64,000 bases of DNA from Lacunisphaera sp. (GCA_029945445.1 JAQSCO010000015.1:206066-270065); one strand, 5' to 3'; shown: positions 38,467-47,654, counted from the first letter of the stretch. Numbers and translations: made by a program. The notes: generated from the sequence alone by a model not told the origin.

Positions 38467-38495
38467 GTATATTCGAGGTAGTAGCTCGAATATAC
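38467..38495. promoter_or_regulatory. Perfect hyphenated palindrome upstream of the DUF4143 ATPase
   Basis: GTATATTCGAG (38467-38477) and CTCGAATATAC (38485-38495) are exact inverted repeats around GTAGTAG. It begins 8 bases upstream of the ATPase ATG and is AT-rich against a GC-rich background. It is a candidate operator or promoter element, perhaps self-regulated, or part of a recombination site, since a hrpB end copy begins 23 bases further on. Confidence 0.65.
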
Positions 38496-38518
38496 AAGAA
38501 ACAAAACTCAGCACAATA

Positions 38519-38738
38519 GGACGGCCCGCCGGTCCTGAGCGCGCGCAGCCAGAAACTCTACGGCGTCACCTCGAAGTTCACCCTCGGCCACGGCCGCGTG
38601 CCGGTGAAGATCGAGGTGCTCGCCCCCAACCAGCGGCCGATCCAGGTCACTGACGACCTCTCGAATTTCTGGCGCGAGCAGTATCCGAAGATCAAAACCG
38701 AGCTGTCCCGTCGCTATCCGCGGCACGAATGGAGGTAA
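38519..38738 (+). pseudogene. Fragment of hrpB 3' end (about 72 codons plus stop)
   Basis: Homology to hrpB starts at GGACGGCCCGCCGG and runs to RRYPRHEWR with TAA. The last 44 codons encode exactly the same residues as the intact gene although about 15 codons differ. The first part has a few replacements (IQE to SQK, SS to TS, LDH to LGH). It is the longest and outermost copy, so it may be the oldest native end or the most recent donor end. Confidence 0.85.
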
Positions 38739-39012
38739 GCCGGGTTGATTTGGCTCGCTGGCGATACCGTTCTTGCTCGGCTCGGAAATTCGCGTATTGA
38801 CCGGCCGCCAGATAAATGGCGGCCAGCAAAAGTACCGAGGCGACGAGGCGACTTTTCCCGGAACCGAAAACCGCGGCAATGGCGGCAGGCAGCGCGGCCA
38901 CACCAAAGGTCAGAAACGCGCCCGAAGGGGACATGACCAGCAGTCCGACCAGCAAGATCAGGCCGGCCGCGCCGGCCAAGGCTTGCGAGGAGGCCGGCGG
39001 CAGCGCTTTCAT
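38692..39012 (-). CDS. Small hypothetical membrane protein
   Basis: 106 residues with about three hydrophobic segments (LAGAAGLILLVGLLVM; VASVLLLAAIYLAAG) and a basic tail. Its last 15 codons are antisense to the displaced hrpB end, which is odd and suggests its tail was altered when the array formed, or that the true stop is different. No family recognised. Confidence 0.5.
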   Translation of the reverse strand: MKALPPASSQALAGAAGLILLVGLLVMSPSGAFLTFGVAALPAAIAAVFGSGKSRLVASVLLLAAIYLAAGQYANFRAEQERYRQRAKSTRLTSIRAADSDGTARF

Positions 39013-39131
39013 GCCGGCAAGCTGACTCGGCCGATCGGACTGTCAACCCCCGCCGCGCCGGCGATTATGACAGCCCGGCACGGATAATTTCGCTTTCGCG
39101 GCGGGACGTTACGTGCGTATTTTCATCGGCC

Positions 39132-41885
39132 ATGGCGGTGACCAACAAGGCACTCGATCAGCTTAGCAACCTGCGGGCGGAGGTCCGCAGCCTGGGCTTT
39201 ACCCTCGGCCGCACCATCGCCGCGCTCGAAGGGGAAGAGACCCTCGCGATGGTTGAGACGCTCCGCACGCTCGCGAAGGGCAGCCGCGCCGGCGACTCCG
39301 GCGCCGCCCGCGGCCTGGCGCAGGCGGTCAGCCGGCTGACGCCCGCTGAGGCGCTCAACCAGGCGATGGCGTTCACGCTTTATTTCGAGCTGGTTAACCT
39401 TGCCGAGGAGAACTTCCGCATCCAGCTCCTGCGCGAGCGCAACCAGAAGCACCGCACCGCGCTCGCGGCCGGCCAGGACAGCGAACCGATGCGCGAATCC
39501 ATCGAGGCGGCGGTGCGCGAACTGAAGCAGGCTGGTGTGCCGAAGGCCCGCGTGGGCAAGCTCGTCCGCCAGCTCGCCATCGAGCTCGTCTTCACCGCCC
39601 ACCCGACCGAGTCCAAGCGCCGCACTATGCTGGAAAAACTGGCGACACTCGGCGGCATCTTGCGGCGGCACACGCTCGAGGAAATTCAGCACGCCCCGGA
39701 CGACATCAAGCGCGAGATCGTCTCGCTTTGGCTCACCGACCGCAGCCGCACTGAACGGCCCGAGGTGGCGGACGAGGCGCGCACCGGCCTGTGGTATTTC
39801 GACCGGACGCTTTTCCAACTCCTGCCGCGGCTGCACGAGGACCTGCAGGGCGCGCTCGACCGGCACTATCCCGGCGTGAAGGCACCGCGGCGCTGGCTGT
39901 CGTTCGGCTCGTGGATCGGCGGCGACCGCGACGGCAATCCCGGCGTCACGGCCGAGGTCACCGCGCAGGTGCTGCAGATGAACCGCCGCATGGCCATCAA
40001 CAAGCTGGCCGACACGCTCTCCAATCTCGCGGGCTCCATCACCGTGTCCGAGCGCCGGGCGAAGTTCGCCACGGTCATCCGGCGCATGGCCGAGGAATGC
40101 CGCGCCTCGTCCGCGCTCATGGCACGGGTCGGTTCGCGCTACCCGCGCGAACCATATCGCATCATCCTAAGCAGCCTGCGCGAGCAACTCCTGACCCAGG
40201 CCGGCGCCAGCCTGCTGGATGCCGCGGTCTCGCCCGCCAGCCGGGTCACCGCGGAAGACGTGCGCGGCATACTCTCGGCGATCGAGGCCGACCTGCGCCG
40301 CGGGTCTGCCGCACCGCTCGCGGACGGCGGGTTGAAGGACGCGCTGACCGACGTCGATGTTTTTGGACTCCACATGGCGCGGCTGGATTTGCGGCAGCAC
40401 TCGGCGTGGCACGCCAAGGCGGTGGCCGAGCTGCTGGCGCGGTCGGACTACGAGCAGCTTCCCGAGTCCGCGAAGCAGGCCCTGCTCACCGGAGTGCTCG
40501 TGGACGCGAAGGAGCTGAGCGCGGAGCGGATGGCGGGTTTGTCGAGCGCCGCCCGGCTCGTGCTCGATCCGCTGCGGCTCGCGGTGCGGGCGCAGGCGGA
40601 ATACGGCGCCGACTCGCTGGGCATCTACATCATCAGCATGACCAACGAGGTCTCGGACCTGCTGGAGGTGCAGTTGCTGCAGGCGCTGGCCGGCGTGCGC
40701 CTGCCGATTGCGCCGTTGTTCGAGACGCTCGACGACTTGCAGCGGGCGCCGGCGATTCTCGCGGCGTTGTTTGCCAACGAGGGTTACGCCGCCGAGTTGG
40801 CGCGCAACGGCCGGCACCAGCACGTGATGCTCGGTTACTCCGACAGCAACAAGGACTGCGGGTACCTCACGGCCAACTGGGCGCTCTACCAGGCGCAGGA
40901 CGCCATCATGGCGGTCTGCCGGGAACACAAAGTGAAGGTGACGCTCTTCCACGGCCGCGGCGGCAGCATCGCGCGCGGCGGCGGCCCGGCGGCCAAGGCC
41001 ATCCTCGCGCAGCCCGTCGGCCTCAAGGACGGCGGCATCCGTGTGACGGAGCAGGGTGAGGTGCTTTCGACGCGCTACCACGACGTCGACCTCGCGCACC
41101 GCGTGCTCGAGCAGATGGCCTACGGCGTGCTCCTCGGTGCCAACGAGGCGCAACGCGGCGCGCGCAAGCTGCCGAAGCATTGGGTCAAGGCCATGGAGGA
41201 GATGAGCGCCGCGTCGCTGGCCGCCTACCAGGCCTGCGTGCACCACGATCCCGAGTTCCTCACGTTCTGGCGGCAGGCCACGCCGATCGACGAGATTGGC
41301 GAACTCAACTTCGGTTCGCGCCCGACCTACCGGCGCAAGGGCAGCGTGAGCGTCGCGGACCTGCGCGCGATCCCGTGGGTTTTTTCGTGGATGCAGAGCC
41401 GGTTTAATTTTCCTGGCTGGTATGGGCTCGGCAGCGGCCTCGACGCCATCCTGCGCCGCGGGCCCGAGGGCGAAAAACTGCTGCGGGAGATGTATCAGCG
41501 CTGGCCATTTTTCTCGACCGCCATCGCCAACGCCCAGCTCACGATGTGCAAGGCCGACATGTCGATCGCGAAGATCTATGCCTCGCTGGTCGAGGACGAG
41601 GGCGTCCGGGAGCGGGTGCTGGCGCGCATCCTCGACGAATTCCGCCTGACGGAGAGGGCGATCCTCGCAATCACGGGTCAGAAGGAGTTGCTCGAGAACG
41701 AACCCGTGCTCGCGCGTTCGATTAAGCTGCGGAATCCCTACGTCGATCCGCTGAACTACCTGCAGGTCGAGATGATCCGCCGCCGCCGGGGCCGCCGTCT
41801 CAAGAAAGCTGACCGCGAGGGCATCCGCGCCGTGCTCGAGCTTACGGTGAACGGTATCGCCGGCGGGTTGAAGAATACGGGGTAG
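39132..41885 (+). CDS. ppc: Phosphoenolpyruvate carboxylase
   Basis: 917 residues. The catalytic His is in VFTAHPTESKRRTML (about residue 156), the bicarbonate/PEP site in GYSDSNKDCGYLTANWALYQ, and the Gly-rich loop in FHGRGGSIARGGGPA. The C-terminal NTG matches the conserved family end. It forms oxaloacetate from PEP and bicarbonate to refill the TCA cycle. A palindromic element overlaps the stop codon. Confidence 0.97.
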   Translation: MAVTNKALDQLSNLRAEVRSLGFTLGRTIAALEGEETLAMVETLRTLAKGSRAGDSGAARGLAQAVSRLTPAEALNQAMAFTLYFELVNLAEENFRIQLLRERNQKHRTALAAGQDSEPMRESIEAAVRELKQAGVPKARVGKLVRQLAIELVFTAHPTESKRRTMLEKLATLGGILRRHTLEEIQHAPDDIKREIVSLWLTDRSRTERPEVADEARTGLWYFDRTLFQLLPRLHEDLQGALDRHYPGVKAPRRWLSFGSWIGGDRDGNPGVTAEVTAQVLQMNRRMAINKLADTLSNLAGSITVSERRAKFATVIRRMAEECRASSALMARVGSRYPREPYRIILSSLREQLLTQAGASLLDAAVSPASRVTAEDVRGILSAIEADLRRGSAAPLADGGLKDALTDVDVFGLHMARLDLRQHSAWHAKAVAELLARSDYEQLPESAKQALLTGVLVDAKELSAERMAGLSSAARLVLDPLRLAVRAQAEYGADSLGIYIISMTNEVSDLLEVQLLQALAGVRLPIAPLFETLDDLQRAPAILAALFANEGYAAELARNGRHQHVMLGYSDSNKDCGYLTANWALYQAQDAIMAVCREHKVKVTLFHGRGGSIARGGGPAAKAILAQPVGLKDGGIRVTEQGEVLSTRYHDVDLAHRVLEQMAYGVLLGANEAQRGARKLPKHWVKAMEEMSAASLAAYQACVHHDPEFLTFWRQATPIDEIGELNFGSRPTYRRKGSVSVADLRAIPWVFSWMQSRFNFPGWYGLGSGLDAILRRGPEGEKLLREMYQRWPFFSTAIANAQLTMCKADMSIAKIYASLVEDEGVRERVLARILDEFRLTERAILAITGQKELLENEPVLARSIKLRNPYVDPLNYLQVEMIRRRRGRRLKKADREGIRAVLELTVNGIAGGLKNTG

Positions 41886-41926
41886 GACCAGTCTTTGACT
41901 GGTCCGGGCCGGTCAGAGACCGACCC
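41885..41926. repeat. Double-hairpin element after ppc
   Basis: Hairpin 1 is perfect: GGACCAGTC/GACTGGTCC with loop TTT. Hairpin 2 is GGGCCGGTC/GACCGACCC with loop AGA and one mismatch. The layout equals the element after secDF, but the outer stem is degenerate because its left arm overlaps the ppc stop. It may also serve as a transcription end. Confidence 0.75.
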
Positions 41927-42038
41927 TCCATTGGGCGGATGCCTAATGCGACGAGCCTGCTTTCGGCTGGCGCGCTCTCATTGGCTGTGTATTTTTCCCG
42001 GCAGTTCAACTGCTGGTGTCACGCAACCCCGGATCAAT

Positions 42039-43544
42039 ATGAACCTGTCCCGACCGCCTTCCGCCTTGACGCGCGTCGTTGCGCTGGCCCTGGCCGTTTT
42101 CCAATTCGTCGCGCCGGTCTGGGCCACTTGCGGTGGCGGTGGCGGCGGCGGGGCGGGCGGCATGTCCAGTGGCGGCAGCTTGCCCGAGTCGCGGCCGCCG
42201 GTCTACAATGTGCCGTGGAAAGTCCTGAAGGCCGGCCAGACCGCCCCGACGGACGGGCTCATCGTTTACTGGTTCCCGGCCTCCGCGGCCGAGGTCGCCA
42301 CTTCCGACCTGCGCACCTCGCGCGACCTCGCGCTGTGGTCGGCCGAGGGCGTCACGCCGATCGCCGCCGACACGACGATGCCCGTCGCGCAGCAGTTCAA
42401 GATCGTGCCCAAGGTTTCCGTGGCGGTCGTCACGGATGGCACCGGCAAGGAGATTGGCCGGACGGAGGGACAGAAGGGCGGCCCCGTGAAGGCCGCCGCG
42501 GTCGAGAAGCTCGTCCGCACCGAATTGAAGCAGCGCGAGACTGCCGTCACGAAGAGCATGGCGGACGCCAAGGCGAAGGCCAAGGCGGGCGACAAGCCCG
42601 CGGCCATTGAACTCTACCAGTCGGTCTGGGCCCAGCGCGGGTTGTTTCCCAAGAAGGCCAAGGACGCCGCCAAGGAACTCAAGAAGCTCGGCGTGACCAT
42701 GGCGCTGGACGACATGATCAACGCGCTGCCCGAACTCGAGGCCAGCCACGACGGCCCGGTCGCGGTGGAGGTCGTCGCGACGATGGATCGCGGCCTGGAG
42801 GCGGAGAACGCCGGGGATTACGAGCTGGCCAAGGGCCTTTACCTGCGCGCCCGCAGCCTCGACCCGGCTGATCCGGCGCCCGCGCGCTACCTCGGCGAAC
42901 TTTACCGGCACCACACCGGCGAGTGGGACAAGGCCCGCGCCGTCTTCGAGCAGATGCTTACGGAACGGATCGACCCGCTGTCGCAGGCGGTCGCGCTCCA
43001 CGGCCTGGGCAAGATGACGATCCACGAGGGCGCCTTTGTGAAGGGCCTGCGCCTCATGGAAAAGTCGCTCGAGGCCTTCCCGCTCGCGCTGACCTACCGC
43101 AACATCGCGGTGTTCTGGAACTCGGAGTGCGATCCGGTGAAGGCCGCGCATTACGCGGAGCTCGCGCTGCAGCTCGACCCGACGGATCCCTATAACCGTG
43201 TCTTCGCCGCCGTGTTCATGGCCGCCAATGGCAAGAAAGACGAGGCGCTCAAAATTGCGCAGGAGAACGACGGGCTCATGGCCGCCTCCTACAACCTCGC
43301 GGCCATCTACGCGCAGGCCGGCGACAAGGACAAGGCGCTGGCCTACCTGAAGCGTCACTTCTACACCTACGAACGCTACCACGAGGTGCGCGCGAAGGAG
43401 ATGATGGAAGCGCGCGTCGACGCCGTGTTCGACACGATCCGCGCTGAGGTCGCGTTCGTGAAGCTCACGGAATTCGCCGACGGCCGCCTGCCGCTGCCGG
43501 CGTTTCCGCGGGAGCCGATGACGTTCCCGCGCGGGACGAATTAA
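42039..43544 (+). CDS. Secreted TPR protein
   Basis: 501 residues from the ATG at 42039. The signal peptide ends near ATC, followed by a Gly-rich stretch. A thioredoxin-like beta unit seems present (KAGQTAPTDGLIVYWFPA), then TPR helices: LEAENAGDYELAKGLYLRAR and a series to the C-terminus (AIYAQAGDKDKALAYLKRHF). Periplasmic. Function unknown. The frame open upstream to 41895 lacks a plausible leader. Confidence 0.78.
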   Translation: MNLSRPPSALTRVVALALAVFQFVAPVWATCGGGGGGGAGGMSSGGSLPESRPPVYNVPWKVLKAGQTAPTDGLIVYWFPASAAEVATSDLRTSRDLALWSAEGVTPIAADTTMPVAQQFKIVPKVSVAVVTDGTGKEIGRTEGQKGGPVKAAAVEKLVRTELKQRETAVTKSMADAKAKAKAGDKPAAIELYQSVWAQRGLFPKKAKDAAKELKKLGVTMALDDMINALPELEASHDGPVAVEVVATMDRGLEAENAGDYELAKGLYLRARSLDPADPAPARYLGELYRHHTGEWDKARAVFEQMLTERIDPLSQAVALHGLGKMTIHEGAFVKGLRLMEKSLEAFPLALTYRNIAVFWNSECDPVKAAHYAELALQLDPTDPYNRVFAAVFMAANGKKDEALKIAQENDGLMAASYNLAAIYAQAGDKDKALAYLKRHFYTYERYHEVRAKEMMEARVDAVFDTIRAEVAFVKLTEFADGRLPLPAFPREPMTFPRGTN

Positions 43545-43553
43545 CGCGCGGCC

Positions 43554-45746
43554 TCACTTCTTATCCGACTTCGCGGCGGCAGCAGCATCGGCCTCCGCCA
43601 CGGCCTTGTTGGGCAACGGATCGCCGTCGGTGCGCCAGGTCAGGCCGCCCCAGTCGGCGGTGATGATTTTCCCGGCGCGCCAGGCGTAGGCCTCCAGCCG
43701 GTTGGGCCCCGGCAGGAGTTCAACCTTGGGCCAGATGAAGCGGTGGTCGGCGGCGCGGATCCGGCCGAGCGACACGCCGTTGAGCTTCAGCTCCACCTCG
43801 TCGGCGTTGGAGTAGACCTTGACCTCGTTGACCGACTGGCGGCGTTCCCAGAATCTTTTCCCTGCGATATGCACCATGGGCTTGGTCGTCCAGTTGGCCT
43901 GATACCAGTAGAAGGCGTCCTTGCGGATCTGGCGGTCGTAGGTGACGAGGCCCTTGTCGTTGCGCCCGAACTGGTCGCCTTCCTTGCGGCTGTCGGCGGA
44001 AAAATCGAACATGTTCCAGACAAATGTGCCCCAGAGCCAGGGCCGGTCCTTGATCTGCCGCCAGCTTTCCTCGTGGAAGGTGGTCTGCCACTCCTCGGGA
44101 TGCCACGCGGCCTTGGCCATGTGCTTGCGTGGCGGCGGATTCAACTCGTGCTGGTAGAGACTGGCGCCGGCGCCGTATTCGCTGAGGCCGACCGGCACGG
44201 TGGGATGCGCGGCGTGAAACTGGTCGAGGAACACGCCGAGCTCGGGATAGTTGCCGCTATACCAGCCGAAGTATTTGTTGAAGGCGATCACCCCGGGCAG
44301 CAGGTTGCGCGGGTCGGTCAGACTGTGATGCGAGGCATAGACGGAAGGTCGCGACGGATCCTCGGCGCGGACCATCGCCGCCAGTTCGGTGAGCAGGGCC
44401 ATGGCCTGCCTGGCCTCAGGCTCGTCGTTCTTCCCGCGGGTCTCGTTGCCAATGCTCCAAAAGAAGATGGAGGGATGGTTGTAGTTCTGTCGGATCAGCT
44501 CACGCAGCTGCTCCTGGGCGTTGGCGCGCGCCTCAGGGGAGGTCGGCGGCTCATTGACGAAGCAAAGCTCCGCCCAGACCGCGACGCCGTTGGTGTCGCA
44601 CAGTTCGTAGAAATACTGGTCATGCTGGTAGTGCGCGAGGCGGACGGCGTTGGCGCCCAGCTCCCGGATGATTTCCATATCCTGCCGGTGGTCCTGTTCG
44701 CTGATGGCCCAGCCCTTGTCCGGCCGGTCCTGGTGGCGGTTGACGCCGCGCAGGGGGACCACCTGGCCGTTCAGCACGAAACCCGTGTCCGCCTTGACCT
44801 CGAAGGCCCGCAGGCCGAGCGGCTGGACGACGGCGTCGAGCAGCTGGGCTCCCGCCAGCACGGCGACCGTGGTGCGATAGAGGTAGGGATCGTTCACGCC
44901 GTTCCAGCGGTGCGGTTGCGCGATGCTCAGGGGAATCACGTTTTCGGCATTCTCCCCGGCCTTCAGCTGCAGCGGCTGGCTGGCCGCGGCGACCTGCCGG
45001 CCCGAAGCATCCTGCACCTGCACGCTGAGCGTGCCCGTGAAGGGCTGCGTGGACTCGTTGGCGACCTGGATGCGGGCGTCGATCTCGGCAAGGTCGGCGG
45101 TGACCCGGCGCTGGGTCAGGTAGACCCCGGGTGAGGCGTGATCAAGCGTCGCAATGTGGACGGGCGCCGTCAGCAGCAACCGGGCGGGCCGGTAGAGTCC
45201 GCCGAACTGGGTGAAGTCGCCGCCGATCGGAATGATCTGGGAAGGGGAGTTATCGACCCGGACGGCGAGGGTGTTGTCGGCCTGCCGGTCAACCAAGTCG
45301 GTGAGATCAAAACGGAAACGGGCGAAGGCGCCAGTGTGCGAGCCGACGGCCCGGCCGTTGAGGAAGACATCAGCCACCTTGCAGGCGGCGTCGAACTCAA
45401 CGAGCACGCGCTGCCCCGGCGTCAGGGCGGGCAGGCGGAAATGCAGGCGATACCAGCCGGTGCCCCGGTGGTAATCGCCGCCCCCGTCCTGGCCGTCAAA
45501 GTTGTTCCAAGTGTGGGGCAGGGACACGGTCTCCCACTTGGAATCATCGTAGCTCGTGCCTGCGGGCGAATCGCCCGCGGCCGTGAGCGCGAACCGCCAA
45601 TTTTCCAGCAGGGGAATAGTGGCGCGCGGCGTGATTTCCGTGGCGGTTGCAACGACGGCGGCCAGCGCCAGCACCGCGGCGGTGGGCCGCCAGCCGAAAA
45701 TCGATGATCCCAATCGCGGGAGGAGGGGGAAAGCGGAAGCATTCAT
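43554..45746 (-). CDS. Glycoside hydrolase family 2 (beta-galactosidase/glucuronidase type)
   Basis: 730 residues with an N-terminal hydrophobic leader. The GH2 sugar-binding domain contains GTGWYRLHFRLP and FLNGRAVGSHTGAF; the TIM barrel has the acid/base Glu in FFWSIGNETRGKND and the nucleophile Glu in PVGLSEYGAGASLY. The C-terminal part resembles DUF4982-like ends (NADEVELKLNGVSLG). It is the last gene of a minus-strand carbohydrate operon. The exact glycan is not determinable. Confidence 0.9.
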   Translation of the reverse strand: MNASAFPLLPRLGSSIFGWRPTAAVLALAAVVATATEITPRATIPLLENWRFALTAAGDSPAGTSYDDSKWETVSLPHTWNNFDGQDGGGDYHRGTGWYRLHFRLPALTPGQRVLVEFDAACKVADVFLNGRAVGSHTGAFARFRFDLTDLVDRQADNTLAVRVDNSPSQIIPIGGDFTQFGGLYRPARLLLTAPVHIATLDHASPGVYLTQRRVTADLAEIDARIQVANESTQPFTGTLSVQVQDASGRQVAAASQPLQLKAGENAENVIPLSIAQPHRWNGVNDPYLYRTTVAVLAGAQLLDAVVQPLGLRAFEVKADTGFVLNGQVVPLRGVNRHQDRPDKGWAISEQDHRQDMEIIRELGANAVRLAHYQHDQYFYELCDTNGVAVWAELCFVNEPPTSPEARANAQEQLRELIRQNYNHPSIFFWSIGNETRGKNDEPEARQAMALLTELAAMVRAEDPSRPSVYASHHSLTDPRNLLPGVIAFNKYFGWYSGNYPELGVFLDQFHAAHPTVPVGLSEYGAGASLYQHELNPPPRKHMAKAAWHPEEWQTTFHEESWRQIKDRPWLWGTFVWNMFDFSADSRKEGDQFGRNDKGLVTYDRQIRKDAFYWYQANWTTKPMVHIAGKRFWERRQSVNEVKVYSNADEVELKLNGVSLGRIRAADHRFIWPKVELLPGPNRLEAYAWRAGKIITADWGGLTWRTDGDPLPNKAVAEADAAAAAKSDKK

Positions 45747-45761
45747 GAGCAGAGAAGGGAT

Positions 45762-47651
45762 CTACTTGGTCGGCGCGGACTCAGGGGCGCGCAGGGCCTT
45801 GTCGGCAGGCAGGTTCACTCCGGAGTAGGCCATTTGGGCGGTCCAGGGCATGGCCGGCCCGCTCCAGAAGCGATTTTCGGGTGGCAGACCCAGAGGGAGA
45901 AAAGCGGCGGCGCAAAGATAGAGACTGCCGGTGGAGATGTAGTTTTCGCCAATCGCGGGTTGTGCTCCGGCAAAACCGATGCGCAGCCATCCCGCCGGAT
46001 CGAAATCACCCGGGGCTTCGAGCAAGCGGCTCATGGCAGCCGTCATGCCGCCGCGCACCTGGGCCGGCGCCAGGGTGGACGGGAGTTTTTCGAGCAGGGC
46101 CAGCTGCGCCAGGCCGTGCAGCACGCCGCAGCGGTAGGCCAGCGAGCGGCCGACCGGTGGAATGGCTCCTTCCGGAGAGATCAGGCGCTCGAGCACCGTG
46201 GCGTGGCGCTGGGCGCGGGCCAGCATGCGGGCAGGGAAGTCTTCCTTCGCCCAGGTTTCCTGCGCGCCAACCGCGGCCAGCACATCCAGCAGCATGGGAT
46301 GCATCACGATGCTGTTGTAGTAATCGAAATGAAACTCGGGTCCGTCGCCATAGTAGCCGTCGCCCTTATACCACTGGTCGAGTTGCCGGAGGGCGTAGTC
46401 CACGCGTGCCGGCTCCCACGCCAGGCTCTGGTGGGCCAGAAAGGCCTCGATGGTGGCGGAGAACAGAAGCCAGTTGTTCTGGCCCGGCTTGATCCGGCGC
46501 GTGGCCCGCATGAGTTCCACCACGCGGATTTGGGTGGGGTCGGGCAGCTTGCCCCACAATTGCCGGGGGGCGCGGAGGAAGGCCTCGGCGAGAAACGCGG
46601 TGTCGACCAGGATCTGCGCTCCGGCGGCGGGATTGACGAGGTCGGGTGAGCCGGGGTCAGTGAGGTAACTGATGGTCTGGCGTGCCAAGCTGCGATATTC
46701 CGCCCGCAGCGCGGCTTCCGCGGCCGGCACCGGGGCCTCGGATTCAAGCCAGGGCGCCAGGCCGCAGAGCAGGCGACCCACGGCCTCCAGCGGGGCAAAC
46801 GGCGTCCGCTTCTCGGTTCCGGGGGCCACCGGCAGGTCGACATGGAGCCGACCCTTGGCGCCGGCCGTGAGCACGGGGCGCGCAATTTTGTCCAGCCACC
46901 GGACCCATTGCGCGCGGTCGGCGGCGCCGGCCGGCTCACCCGATTCGACCTCGCGCCAGGTTTGCTCAAGCACCGGACGGATCAGCTTGGTGAACTCGAC
47001 GTAGGCCGGCGGATGGAAATGAAGCTTGTCCTCCTTGTAGAGTTCGAAGCGGGGCTGCCCGGCGGCGTCAACGAGGGCGGGGTTGATATCGATGAAGGCA
47101 TGGCCCGGCGTGGCCATGCAGTAAGCGCGGGCCAGCGCGTTGTAGTGGTCGACCTGGGCCCAGCGGGCGACGCGGTCAGGGGAGCGGGTGCTGGAAACAA
47201 AAATGAGGCGGGTGCCCGGCAGGGCTGCCCGCACGCGCTCGGAGAACTGGCGGAAGCGCGCGAAGATCGCCGCCGGATCCTCCGCGGAGTCGCCGGCCTT
47301 CAGGTCATTGCTGCCGCAGTAATAGACGATGACCTTGGGCATGCACGGCAGGACGACCTGCGCAAAGCGGTCGAGCTGGTCCTGCGTGCGGGATCCACCA
47401 AACGCCCGGTTGCTCACCGGCAGCGGGGCCATCTGCTCCGTCACGTTCGTCCACTGCCGGAAGATGCTGCTCCCGACAAAGAGGATGCCCCCCTGCGCCG
47501 GAGGCTGGACGCGGTCGGCCGCCTGAAAAGCATCGATGGCCTCCTGAAAACGGGCGGGCGCGGCGAGAACAGCCTCCGCCGCCCGCAGCGGGAGCACCAG
47601 CATCAACCCGAGCGCGAGGAGTGTGGCCAGGGGTTGGCAGCGGGCGTTCAT
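45762..47651 (-). CDS. Fusion protein: SGNH hydrolase plus DUF2264
   Basis: 629 residues with a signal peptide. Residues 30-230 are SGNH/GDSL-like: FVGSSIFRQW (Ser), SNRAFGGSRT, YYCGSNDLKAG, and KEDKLHFHP (Asp-x-x-His). Residues about 250-620 resemble DUF2264, including DGPEFHFDYYNSIVMHPM, a family found beside polysaccharide lyases and hydrolases. An esterase joined to a helical glycan-related domain would deacetylate and bind or cleave a decorated glycan; that is inferred. It lies 15 bases upstream of the GH2 gene in the same operon. Confidence 0.85.
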   Translation of the reverse strand: MNARCQPLATLLALGLMLVLPLRAAEAVLAAPARFQEAIDAFQAADRVQPPAQGGILFVGSSIFRQWTNVTEQMAPLPVSNRAFGGSRTQDQLDRFAQVVLPCMPKVIVYYCGSNDLKAGDSAEDPAAIFARFRQFSERVRAALPGTRLIFVSSTRSPDRVARWAQVDHYNALARAYCMATPGHAFIDINPALVDAAGQPRFELYKEDKLHFHPPAYVEFTKLIRPVLEQTWREVESGEPAGAADRAQWVRWLDKIARPVLTAGAKGRLHVDLPVAPGTEKRTPFAPLEAVGRLLCGLAPWLESEAPVPAAEAALRAEYRSLARQTISYLTDPGSPDLVNPAAGAQILVDTAFLAEAFLRAPRQLWGKLPDPTQIRVVELMRATRRIKPGQNNWLLFSATIEAFLAHQSLAWEPARVDYALRQLDQWYKGDGYYGDGPEFHFDYYNSIVMHPMLLDVLAAVGAQETWAKEDFPARMLARAQRHATVLERLISPEGAIPPVGRSLAYRCGVLHGLAQLALLEKLPSTLAPAQVRGGMTAAMSRLLEAPGDFDPAGWLRIGFAGAQPAIGENYISTGSLYLCAAAFLPLGLPPENRFWSGPAMPWTAQMAYSGVNLPADKALRAPESAPTK

Positions 47652-47654
47652 GGA

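Noticed and set aside
38459-38504. Upstream TTG-type start at 38504 for the DUF4143 ATPase
   Set aside because: It would make the perfect palindrome coding and add residues absent from the family; the ATG at 38459 is preferred.
33501-38518. Integrase or transposase driving the hrpB 3'-end array
   Set aside because: None of the module genes shows tyrosine or serine recombinase, DDE or HUH motifs; mobility must rely on a gene elsewhere or be past.
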